Below are positions 1 through 10,874 of a stretch of DNA of 64,000 nt, piece after piece. The stretch covers positions 2,790,001 to 2,854,000 of the forward strand of contig OW051495.1 of NCBI GenBank assembly GCA_932521035.1, given 5' to 3'. This DNA is from Oscheius dolichura. Its lineage: Eukaryota; Nematoda; Chromadorea; Rhabditida; Rhabditidae. A program made the translations under genes and the position numbers. The notes under the pieces were generated by a model. It searched no databases. It was not told where the DNA came from and saw nothing but the letters and a program-made list of their open reading frames with translations. Position 1 is the first letter of the stretch; each line of letters begins with the position of its first letter.

Positions 1-3000
1 CTCCGGTGCCGTTTTTCGACGACTGAAGTATGAGATGTAATTGTTTCGATTGCAGTTTGTTATTTTACCATATGATGTTTTATCAAATTCTTTTTTCCTC
101 CTGATCTTTTACATAAAAATTTAGATTCTATAATTGCATCTCGTAAGCTATCCTCCTTCAGCAATTAGCCCGCTGCATATAATAGTGGAAAGAATACTAA
201 GGAGGAGGGCTGTCATGACCAAAAATTGATACTAATTGGGTTAGTTGTGCCCTATTCGAATGGCCGCCATTTATCCCGACTTCCTCCTCTCCCTCTCTTT
301 CTCCCGCTTGTGTCAGATATTCCCGAAATCGACCCCGAGAAAACAGCTGTTTTCTGTGCAAGGCCCATTTGCTTCCCGGCTCTATCATTCCTAGCCTCAT
401 GTCAAATGAAGCCTGAAATTAAAGCTATCCATCCATCAAGGGGAAACAACAATTACCCGGGAGGGGAGGAGAGCCGGGGGGAGATATCCCAGCCAGCCGC
501 AGTTAGTCCGAATAAGAACAACTTCATTATGCAAAGAGAATTTTCAAGCGATCAAAGGCTAAGCTTTTACGTCAGAATTCTTTACACACTGCGAGGAAAT
601 ATCATACAAAAAGCACTTTTCTCTCTATCAAAGACTTTGGATTTCTTTTAGAATTATTGAAATAGTTCCCCTGGAACATTAGTTAAAAAAGAAAATTAAT
701 GAGAAAAACAACGGACACGGCGACGGGGACCATGGCCCGAAATGAAAATAATTAGCTGCTTGAAGCCGCCAGGAGACAAATTGTTCATCCATCACGCATC
801 CGGTGTGTCAACAGCCATTGTCCGGTGGCGGTGTTCTTTCTCATCCCTCCGGCTACTCTTATTACACCCTGCCGCCTTTCTTTTGATTTCTTCCTCCCTC
901 CAGAGAGAGCCTCCCTGACACCTGTCAATATTTATGACCCAATTCCTCGAGATTTAGTACTTGTTCCCTCCCCGGACTTTTTCGACTCTTTAGAAGGATT
1001 TATCTTCTTCTTCTAGTCCCAGACCAGAGGTAGACTTCTTTTCTCTCGGGAAACAGCCCTCATCTCGAAGTCCATTGTGATTGAAAGCCGATAAGGCCAT
1101 CCCGTTCCAAAAGGGACTCGCTAATCTTCTTGTTTTTATCTCTCCCTCGGGAACAAATCATTTTATAGATCCAACTTCATGGATAACCTTAGTACACCGA
1201 TCGACAATGGGTTATAATAATTCCGAATGTTCTCGTTTCATCCTTACTTCTTATTTTCATTTTCTCTCCTTTTCTATTTTCTCGTTTTGTAGCTCGGCAA
1301 TTTACCGTAGGGATTTTCAATAGGGTACTGTATCTATCCTTTGAAACACATTTTCCTCATCAACAAAGGCAACTTTCCACAATATACGCTCATTAGTAAC
1401 ACTGTATCTTTACTCATTTTTTGTCCTTACCCGTGCCCGGAGAAGCATATATTCCTCCTCAAGAACCTTGTTCCCAACTGTACGGATATTACTCTTCCAG
1501 GAGCGGGAGGTTATTGTTTTGTTGTCCACGTATACGCGGTGAATATCCAATGGGGACATATTTTATTTTTCAAATTATCACTTGGGGGCCGAATTATGAA
1601 GACCCGTTCTGATAGTTCATATTCTAGCTGTGGAACGTAATAAGAAGTTCATAAGAATATTGTCATTTTGAACATTTTCGACTTTGAACCCGAAATAAAC
1701 GTCGAAATAGATTATGGAACAGCTTTCCTTCTTTCTTTTATTCTAGCAGTGAAACCTAACGTTAGCGTCGTCTAGAATAGAATGGCTGGATAGCTGCTCC
1801 TTGTATTTATTGTGAATTGCACTAACCAACCTACGAAGAAACATCTGCTATCCTTTTGCCCAGCTCATATATCATCAGTGAAGCCTACAACAAATAGGAG
1901 AGTAATTAGGATACTACCGATTTACACATTTCTTCTTCCAATGCACTGGAACGTAGCTAGATTGTAATATTGACAACGTTCGACTTCATCTATGGCATTA
2001 TCCGTTGCTGATCTAATCCCCCCGATACAAAGAGTTGAAGTGATCTCTCCAGAATAGACAGAAACTGAATACTTGTGCTACTACTAATAAACTACCTATG
2101 AATTTGGGGGTCGAACAATATCAAGCACCCTTTTTGTTGTTCTTATTGCACCAGTGAAACCTACAACCAGAGTCTCTAGAATACTGTAAAATTCGATTAT
2201 TTACTCGTCTTTGCTAGACTAATAGAGCGAATCCATTTGTTATCCGTAAACGTACTGAAACTCTGAATAATGAGCACAACATTTATACCTGGGGGCTGAA
2301 ACATTCGCTGCCCTCCTTCGTAGTTGATATTCTACCAGCGAAACGTTTGAAGAATAGGCATGCGCTCTCGAAAATACCAACAGTTCCCACATTTTATCAT
2401 CGTTTCTCATAAATTGCAAAATCCCTAGTCAAGGTGAATTGTGAAACATCCTTGTTCACCGCACTTATTCTGGTACTAAAACGGTAAATGCAGGGAGTGA
2501 TTGACTTCATTACATGGGGGCCGAACCATCCGAGAAATCCTTTTCCACTGTTGATATTTCCTATCTGAAACATTAGCTTTTCGTCCTTCAAAATACTGTC
2601 AATCCGCATACCATTGATAGATGATAAAACTAAAAGTAATAGCGTCGATATCGTTGCCCACCGTTTATATTCTTGTGGAGAAACTAACAAAGAACAGAAT
2701 ATCTCAGTTGACAACACCGTAAATTTCAATATTTCCTTTTCTAATGAACTGTAAAAGGAAGAATTGCGAAACATTTCACTCCCAAATTTTATTCTCCCAA
2801 TGAAATCTCCAAAAAATAACTCCCAGTCTGGGAATACTGTAAGGTTCAACTGTTTCCTTACTTCTAATAGATTTCATCTATTCGTAACCAATATTTTTCA
2901 TCTAATAGACTGGTTGAAATCCGTGGCCTTCACTTGTTTTCACGGTCATGAGCAGGCAGCCGTCGTCCATCATATTCATTCCGTAATTGTCGATTTTGAC

Positions 3001-3964
3001 AAATCTCACCCCCGGGCCGCCCTCAGCTGCCATAGATGCACGACGCCAACTATTTCCCCGTGGATTTCTTTGCCGTCTGGTGACCTCCTCGACGAGGAGA
3101 GAGCGGGAGAGGGGGAAAACCCGGCTCCGAACCGAACTAACAACTACTTCCTGGATCCTCTTCTTTTCTTCTTTTCCCCTTATACTCTCTAGGGAAAAAC
3201 AATCGGCAGCGCCGGCTCCCCCTTCCCAAAGAGCTGTTCTAGTAATTTTCTCGTCGAATAAGCTTTGACAGTCGGATAAGGTCAGACGGTCGAAACTTTC
3301 TGCTTCTCTCTCATTTGATCGGTCAATCCGTACAGACGACAGGTCTTGCAGACAGACAGAGATCTGCCTATTATTAGGGTAGGATATTAGGGTAGGATAT
3401 CTAATCGAAGTAGTGACAATAGAAGAGATATTTAACCCAAAATTGAAACATTGAATATCTCGATAAATATTTCTCTGAATACTTCAAAAGAGAGATCCTC
3501 CGTCGACCTTTCCCCTCCTTCTTCTGCAAATCACATAAGATGTGACGTGGCGCCAGAAATTCAATCTGGCCCCGTCCATTGGAGGCTCAAGCGGCCACGG
3601 CTAAAACTTTTCACTGGCTCTTCCTCTCTTCCTTTTCCCTATTCTCATATTCCCCGTCCTCCCACAAATCTGATCACAGAACGACGCCTCCTTTCTATTC
3701 TTTAAAAATTAAAAAAAAATCTGTTTTATCCAGCGGTCAAATATTCCGGTAGTTGAATGTTTTTCAATTTTCCTGTTGGCTGTAGAAGTTTTTTTTTTAC
3801 AGTTTTATGGGAAACTCGTTCATTTTTCAAATGATCATAACGGTCAAATTTCAAAGGTCTTGACAATTTGTAATCTGTGCCACGTAATGTAATTTTCCAT
3901 GTATGGCTCCCCATGATATAGATCCTTCTTTTTCTAGCGAATTACACAGTCTCCCTCATTTCAG
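1..3964. other. Intergenic or upstream region without a recognisable gene
   Basis: I see no chain of exons with consistent splice phase and no familiar protein motif here. The open frames are short, low in complexity and on both strands. The stretch contains a decayed tandem repeat (about 1575-2600). It could hold the promoter and first exon(s) of the membrane-protein gene whose visible exons begin at 3965. Confidence 0.5.
1575..2600. repeat. Diverged long-period tandem repeat
   Basis: A pair of motifs recurs: TGGGGGCCGAA-like text followed 40-50 bases later by CAGTGAAACCTA-like text. The first motif is seen near 1583, 2104, 2289 and 2515; the second near 1747, 1877, 2149 and 2336. Spacing is irregular, about 190-225 bases where adjacent copies can be paired. 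The copies are heavily decayed and no coding frame runs through them. Confidence 0.4.
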
Positions 3965-5705
3965 ATGCACCTATGCGAGCAGCCGATGAACCTGACCCGA
4001 AGGGCGTGCTGCCAGCTGGTTCTGTTGCTCAACGATACAACGAGAGTGAGTGTGTCCCCCGAGTGATCCATGCTTTCCAATCCCTCAAAAGAACCCGTTC
4101 CTACTAGGCGAAAACAACGAAATAGCCCTTTTTCCCGGGATAAGGATATACATTTTCCGCTTTTCTTCCGCAATCAGGACGGGATGAAGCATCAGCCGGG
4201 CAAATTCAATTTTGTCTATTGTCGTTGATGGCTTTTCGGGGGTTTCGGGGTTTGGATAAAGGGCCGGCTTTATCAAGGAGAACTACTGAACGTGACAAAC
4301 GCTTCATCTTCTAGGTGCCTCCATGTTCCACGGAATTTCTGACAGCGGAATACAACGAGTCGCGGATACATGTGAGTCGATATAAATACCTCGAGATACG
4401 GTAAAATTCATTGAGAAAATTCATTTTAAAATGTTTCTTCGGAAACCATCTACACAACCAATTCCCCTAGAAGACGGCACCTTATAACAATCAGTCAAAA
4501 CTAACAAAAAACGAGCCAGTCTTCAGATCTACTCCCCGCCTTCTTGGATAGACGAACCGCCAGAAATAGCCGAGGATCATGCCACATTTCTCCTAGGAAT
4601 ATTTATTCTCGTCCTCATCGCCGTCGTCTGTACCTTCACTTTGAACAAATTGACAAAACCCAAGTAAGCATGTCCATTTTTATCCATTTGTGAGGATTTT
4701 GGAAGATTGATTTTGTTTTTTTTTGACAACGGGAGCAATAGTGTAGTGAATACGCGTTTGTGTGACTGGGGAACGGTGACCGGATTGAAACAATTGGAAC
4801 CTTTTTTACTGAAAACCAGCCCATTGCCATAGTACTCTGGTGATCAAAAGTTGTGTAAGTGGCATGACTGATATCTAAACAAAACCAAGATGATATGTAT
4901 TGTGCCTACCGTCCTTTGTATTGGACATTTGAGTAAATAGCCAGACTGATACCTAACAAATGTAATGCCAGCAGCCATTGCCTGAACCCTCAAGGGTTTT
5001 GCTAAGTTCATTTAGGTCAAATCTTTGTCTTTGCTTGCTTATTTGGTCATAGCAAAAAAATTTAACCTGCGGTTCAGCTCATCTTGTTCATTGCTAAAAG
5101 CACCTTGCGTGGTTTGATACTCATAAAAACTGGGGAAGAAACAGAAGGAAATACTGACTGGGAAAAGAAGACACAGGCAGGGAAGCTCGGGACGATTGAA
5201 CGCTATTTCCCCCCTTTTGTTTTGTTGAAAAGAAAGAGATCCAAATGTATGAAGTAAGGGGAACCCGAAAAATTTGATAGTACGACTGTTGCGTAGGTAA
5301 TGTGAACAATGTGTAATCTTTCTTTTCTGAAATTTTCATGTTCCCTTGAAACTATTTCATTCAAAACTGAACACAGTGGATACTTCCTTTAGAATAGCGA
5401 TCGGTTACGGTTCGACGAGCAGTTACGACTTTATGATGTGGATGCCGACGGGTCGAAGCAACCGTCGCTGGTCGATGCTCGTCCTCCTGAGGGAGATGAC
5501 CTGTCGGCGGCCGACCTCGGTGAACAGGAACAGCGACATCAGTGTGGTTTCTTCTCACATAGGGTGGGTGGCCTTCTCCCTCCTCGATAATAATAGTGAC
5601 CATTTCAGTCTGTTGCCCTCGTATCAATCGGCCACAACGACGCCCTCCTCCCAAGTTCCACCGCCTCCTTACAGCGAACTGAGGAGATTGACCGCCGACG
5701 CGTGA
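3965..5705 (+). CDS. Single-pass membrane protein with cytoplasmic PPPPY tail (5' end uncertain)
   Basis: Five exons join with matching phase: 3965-4045, 4315-4371, 4527-4663, 5393-5563 and 5609-5705 (543 nt, 180 residues if the ATG at 3965 is used). The N-terminal part is cysteine-bearing (a CC pair, then PPCST) with N-glycosylation-type sequons (NDTT, NESR), as expected of an ectodomain. Exon 3 encodes a hydrophobic span around FLLGIFILVLIAVVCTFTL. The C-terminus is Ser/Thr/Pro-rich and ends in PPPPYSEL, a PPxY motif of the kind bound by WW domains. Because 3965 directly follows a TTTCAG acceptor, the ATG there may be internal, with a signal-peptide exon further upstream. The cysteine pattern is loosely like nematode CX-module membrane proteins, but I cannot assign a family. 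Exon structure is moderately secure; function is unknown. Confidence 0.6.
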
Positions 5706-6459
5706 ATGGGAAAGAAAGAAAGACTGAAGTACAAAATATACGGGTTCTGTTATGTTTCGACCAAGGTGTATAAATTATTGTGATCCTTTGATCTTCACTG
5801 GGGATTCTAAGGAGTTTATGATGCAAAAATGCCGGAGGAAGAGAGCGTTCTCTGGAGTTGACGCGAGTTTGAAAGTCACACGCGGCGAAGAACAAACAAC
5901 AAACGCTTTCGCAAGCGCTATTTGACCCCGGTGCAGTTATTATCGGCCCCCAACTGCCGTTATAAATACGCGCCAAGAACACTATCTAGAATAGGTCAGC
6001 TCTGTGAATCTCACTCTTTATTTCTTCCATAATACACACAAGATTTCAATGAATTTTAGAAAGATTCGTTGTTATTGTTTTTATTATATTTCCTCGTTTC
6101 ATCTCCCTGGTAAATACCTTACTTTATGATCATTTCGCTTCGCTCTTCACCACAGCGACTTTCGAATTTTCAAAACTTTATTGATTCCGTAAAGCATTCG
6201 AGCCATTTAGACGGTAAATTTGGGCAACCCGGGTCGATTTATCCTTTTTTTGCACTGGAAAGAGACTAAATTTGCCCAACTTCCTGGCCAAAGAACGCGG
6301 AAAACGTCTTTTCCACGGCGTTGCTCCTTATCAACAAAGAACAGTCGTCACTTTCTTTTCCTTCCCAAATGATAAACTTTCTGTTCCATGTTTTGATCTC
6401 CCTTGAAATACTTCTCCTAATCTTCCTCTTCAGTATTTCTTCTAGGTAGGCCGTCTCAA
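5706..6459. other. Intergenic region upstream of the UGT gene
   Basis: No gene is seen. It probably holds the 3' UTR of the membrane-protein gene and the promoter of the UGT gene. A TTCTTCTAG acceptor-like site 15 bases before the UGT ATG could be a trans-splice site. Confidence 0.5.
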
Positions 6460-9348
6460 ATGAAATGTCTTCTATTCTTCGCCCTACTGGCCTGCTATGC
6501 CACCGGCTACAAGATAGTCCTTCTGGCTCCCGGTTCAGTGACTAGTCAGGTATGGCTTACTCAACTGTTGCGAGGAGGCTAGTTATACCGTATCTTCGCT
6601 AGTCAATAATGAGTCTATGTCAATCCTTTTCAGATAATATTCAATAAGCGTATCGGAGAGGCCCTGGCCAATGCCGGCCACGATGTCACGGTTGCCATTC
6701 TCCAGCAGGTCGAAGGATTGGACCAGTCGACTGTCAAATTCCCCAAAAATGTCAAAGTCCACTTTGTCAATGCTTCAATTGGGGTCCATAAAGACGAACT
6801 CGAAGAGAAACAGTCCCTCATCGTCTTCAATGTGAGTCTATTCCAGGTAGTGTGAAGTAAGGAAAGATTAGGACCTGCAATTCTACGACAAACGGATGAG
6901 GGACTTACTGTCATTGTCGATGAAACTACAGGGAGACAGTTGTAGAGGTGAGGATCGTTCACAGACAAAGTAAAGAATAGAACTTGATCCAAAACTTTAG
7001 TATCAATGGGAAAACATAAAATATTCAGTGATGCTAAAGGACAAGAAATTCATGTCGTGGCTGGAGAACAGCAAATTCGACCTGGCCTTCGCTCATATGT
7101 ATCACGCCTGTCCGATTGGACTGCCCTACGCCGCGAAGATTCCCGCCTGGATATGGCTCAATAGGTAATTTTGTCACCTAGCTCGGAAAAAGAATTAAAA
7201 CAAACGAAATGTTCCTCTAACATAGCCGGCCCCAAACTTTAAAAATCCAGTAAAATTATAGTGGCGCCTTGATGGACTTTGTGGCGGATCTCATCGGTGT
7301 TCCCCTCTTTCCCAGCTATGTTCCTCGTAAGTTTTTCATATTTTTTAAAATGTTCTACGGGAAGGTTAAAAACCTCCCCGTAGAACATTTTTGAAGAAAG
7401 AGCTGGTAATCCATTGATCATAAAAAAGTATATTCCAGCAATTCTGATGGCAGCCCAAGACGAGATGACATTTTTCGAGAGAACAAAAAGTTACATCGGT
7501 CACATTTTAATGAAGGTCATCTGGCCCAGGTTGATCCCGTCCTCCTTCCCTCCTAATTCGAATAATTCAGAAGTGTCGCCAATCCGGAAACCCAGATCTT
7601 CCGGGAGGAGGTAGATCCCAATTTCCCGGATCTTTTGGAAATCGGAGCCAACTGTTCCCTGGTCATGGTCAATTCCAATCCCCTCTATGATCTCCCCCGT
7701 CCCACCCTGGCTAAAGTTGTGAATATCGGAGGAATCGGGGCACAGTTGAAGGATGCTAAGCCATTGCCAGAGGAATTGGAGAAATTCCTACAGAAGGGCG
7801 AAGGAGCTCTGGTATTCAGTTTTGGATCAGTCGCTCCGATTCACAAAGCACCAGAAAGTTGGAAAGAAGCCATCTTGAAGGCCTTTGCCCGGCTGCCGCA
7901 GTACCAGTTTGTTATGAGGTGGGTTCTTTTTTTATAGAAAATTGCTGGTAAGTCGGACACATTCGGATGGAAACTCGAATAATGTCTGCTCTAGTAGTGA
8001 GTAGTGTTATATAAGATTTGGTTATAACTAGGGCCCGGATTTTTAGTAGATGCGTAGGCCCCGCGGATCTCACGCTTTCACGTTTTAAAAATACTTAGCG
8101 AAATCATTTCATTCTTATATTTTCCGGTATAGAGCAGTTCGTTAGCTACAATTAGAGACAAAGATCATATTCAATAAGCCCAAATATGGCCTTATAGAAC
8201 GTAAACGCAAGGTAGGATTGTTATACGTAGTGCGTACAAAAATACTATGTTGCGTTGGCATTGTCTACAACTATATCAGTCGTTTTCATGGTTGTTTTTG
8301 GTCTCTAATTGTAGCTAACGAGCTGCTCTATACCGGAAAATATAAGAATGAAATGATTTTTTCGCTAAGTATTTTTTAAAACGTGAAAGCGTAAGATCCG
8401 CGGCACCTACGCATCTACTAAAAATCCGGGCACTAGTTATAACATTCCAAGCAGAATTAGAAATGTTTGTACCTGTCCTCTTTAGGTACATGGGAGATGA
8501 CTTGAACGGCCGTCTGCCTCCCAACCTCCACATTATGAAGTGGCTCCCCCAGTCGGATCTCCTCCAACACAAACGAGTCAAGGCATTCATCAGCCACGGA
8601 GGATACAACGGGATGCAGGTGAGGGGCTGTTTGGGGAAGGGGGAGAGAGGGGAGCAGGGCCCGGGGACTGACTGAGAAATCTAACAAGAGTAAGGACACC
8701 ACCAGCCTTGGCCACCCTCTTTTATCATTCCTCTGAAACCAGAAACAAACCCCCGCCCATTCCAGGAGACAATCGCCGCCGGCAAGCCAATAATCATGAT
8801 TCCGTTGTTCGGCGACCAGCCGAAGAATGCCAAGATCGGCGAGAAGCACGGGATTGCCCGGATTCTATTCAAGACAGATCTGAATGAGGACAATCTGGTA
8901 GAGGCTATCCAGGACATCATGAGTAATCCGAGGTGAGCAGAAGGAAATGGAGACAAGCAATTTATACCGAGGTTTCGAAACATTCAATTATTTGAATTTC
9001 TGATTTTGTTCATCCCAATGAGCCGTAGTCTCTCCTCCTCCCCCCTACAGTCCATTTTTCAGCTATACCGAGTCTGCCCAGCTCCTCTCCCGAATGATCG
9101 CCAAACAGCCCGTATCTGCTGAACATCAACTCGTCAAATGGACAGAATTCGTGGCGGAATTCAAAACATTGGACAATCTCCGCCCAGCCGGGCAGAAGCT
9201 CAACTTCTGGCAGTATTATTCGCTCGATGTTATAGGATTCCTATTTGTTACTGTTCTTTTACTCCTATTGTTGCTTTTTGCCTTTGCGAAGTGGATTGTC
9301 TGTAAGATTTATAGGAAAGTAGTGCCTAAAAAGGAGAAGCTCGCGTAG
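6460..9348 (+). CDS. UDP-glycosyltransferase (UGT, GT1 family)
   Basis: Transfers a sugar from a UDP-sugar to small lipophilic acceptors in the ER lumen. Ten exons: 6460-6549, 6634-6831, 6872-6947, 7001-7164, 7262-7326, 7439-7529, 7571-7918, 8486-8618, 8766-8932, 9051-9348. The product starts with a signal peptide (MKCLLFFALLACYATG), then YKIVLLAPGSVTSQ. The UGT signature spans exons 8-9: FISHGGYNGMQ, then ETIAAGKPIIMIPLFGDQ. A C-terminal transmembrane span (VIGFLFVTVLLLLLLLFAFA) and a lysine-rich cytoplasmic tail (KKEKLA) fit ER retention. Length, about 543 residues, is typical. One oddity: exon 3 leaves one base but exon 4 needs phase 0, so the exons total 1630 nt, one more than a multiple of three. 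This could be a missed splice variant, a sequencing error or a true frameshift. Intron 7 carries a foldback element. A poly(A)-signal-like AATAAA lies near 9383. Confidence 0.88.
7347..7392. repeat. Short perfect-like hairpin in UGT intron 5
   Basis: AAAATGTTCTACGGG and its complement CCCCGTAGAACATTTT face each other across a loop of about 15 bases, so the spliced-out RNA would fold strongly. It is likely a remnant of a small foldback element; no function can be read from it. Confidence 0.6.
8021..8443. mobile_element. Foldback MITE (423 bp) in UGT intron 7
   Basis: The two ends are long inverted repeats of about 150 bases. The outermost text GTTATAACTAGGGCCCGGAT at the left matches the complement of the right end with one or two mismatches, and the match runs inward through the block at 8102-8155 and 8296-8355. 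No protein is encoded. It lies wholly within an intron, so it need not disturb the gene. It is probably a non-autonomous DNA transposon; no second copy is seen in this window. Confidence 0.85.
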
Positions 9349-10132
9349 AATCTCGGAATTATTGATCATTTGTTTATGGGTAATAAATAGAGAGATGGAA
9401 GACAGTGAGAGAAATGTGTGAGACTCGTCAAAAGGAATTTATTCTTCAAAGTAATGCCTTTACTGTGACTAGATCGAAATATCGAGAACAGTAGGACGGT
9501 ACTCAAAACAAAATAGACAAATGAGAGTACATTTGAGTTTAGATGAAACAATACATGTTCCAAATCCTGGTTATAATCAAAAAAGTGGATGGCACAGTTG
9601 ATCGAATCCATGCTGACAAGATATTTACAATGATCAACTTATTCTTGAGAGATTCGTCGCCATAGCCACCTCTCTCCCCTATGAGTATGTGCCTATTTGT
9701 GTGTGACACAAAAACACACGCCAGGGCCCGAATGCGTCCGTCCGATAACACTGCATTGGGCGAAGTAAACAACCTTCCGCTCTCAGCTGTTTCATTTGTT
9801 TTTCGCGGGTATATTTCGCTCTTTCTCTTTCTTTTTTTCCCTTCTAAATGGAACCAGATCCTTCTACTTCTTCTTCTTCCCTTGACAGGTATTCCCTTCC
9901 TCCTCTCCCCCTAAAAATCCGTTCAGCTATCAAAATAGTCCAGAAATTCGCTACAAATGTGCCAATCCTGCCCATCCCGATTGGTATTTTGTTTCAAATT
10001 TTCTTCAAATATTGTGAAATTCCAGTGGATTGAATACCAATCCGGTTATTTTCCACGCAGAATTTGGTAGACCCAAAGATCGGGAACATTATTTTCGAGT
10101 TGGTTTATTTCTGAGTTTTAAGGGTTATTTAA
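9349..10132. other. Intergenic region between UGT and the small membrane-protein gene
   Basis: No gene supported. An ATG at 9848 opens a short Ser/Thr-rich frame ending at a possible donor (near 9890), but its phase does not match the next exon, so I left it out. Confidence 0.45.
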
Positions 10133-10675
10133 ATGGTTCCAGGTATGTTTTCTGTTCTTTTTCGTGACAGAATGTCTCCGTCTGATGTTCGCCACCTGGA
10201 TGGTCCTGCAGCAGTCGTGTCCCTGTCCGAGTTTCCTCTACAACGGCTTCTCCGGCTTCCTCCAGTGTGTCCTGTCCATCATCCTCATCGGTTTCGCCCT
10301 CTCCGACTACAATTATCGATGGCTCGCCCTTTTTCTCTTTCTCCTAATCGCTGTGGTCAGTCTTTCTTTTCCAGGTTTTCAATTTCTCTCCCCCCTTTTC
10401 CAGGCAGAACCTTTCCTTTCGGATATGTTAACCCTGGGAGAGATAGTGGGTGAAATAAAGGAGGATTACTTCTCCGATCCGAAGAACAAAATATTGTGTC
10501 AGTTTTTTTGGATTCTCAGATAAATTCCAGTTCAGATATGATAGGATACGGGATGTACGGGCTGCTGGTGGCGAGGTGGCTCTATTTCGGATTGGTCATA
10601 TTGACCGTCGTCGTCTATTACAGCTATCTATTCCTGAAAAATCGACGGAACTATGAAAATTTCGAAAACTTGTAA
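10133..10675 (+). CDS. Small multi-pass membrane protein of unknown function
   Basis: Four exons with matching phase: 10133-10142, 10171-10355, 10404-10497 and 10536-10675 (429 nt, 142 residues). The first exon is only ten bases (MVP plus one base). Hydrophobic spans are visible at about residues 7-20 (LRLMFATWMVLQ), 28-45 (LQCVLSIILIGFAL), 50-64 (WLALFLFLLIAV) and 108-128 (LYFGLVILTVVVYYSYLFL). A conserved-looking acidic loop lies between the third and fourth. The C-terminus is basic then acidic (KNRRNYENFENL). No family recognised. The phase agreement across all junctions is the main evidence; an additional upstream exon cannot be excluded. Confidence 0.65.
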
Positions 10676-10874
10676 TTGTTCCAACAAATCCGAGTGATCA
10701 AGATTTCTATAAATCTCGAAATTGAAACAAAACTGAAGATGCTTCATTGTGAAAAACGTAACAGGAGTTCAGTAATTTCACAAACCAGAGCAGATGATGA
10801 AAGAGGAGTAAAGCGTTTAAAAATGTAGAAATTATCAGCAAAATATATGCCAGTAGATTGGATAACTCCCTTCC

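Noticed and set aside
9848-9890. Start exon MEPDPSTSSSSLD for the small membrane protein
   Set aside because: Its donor leaves two bases while the next exon needs one; the ten-base exon at 10133 fits exactly.
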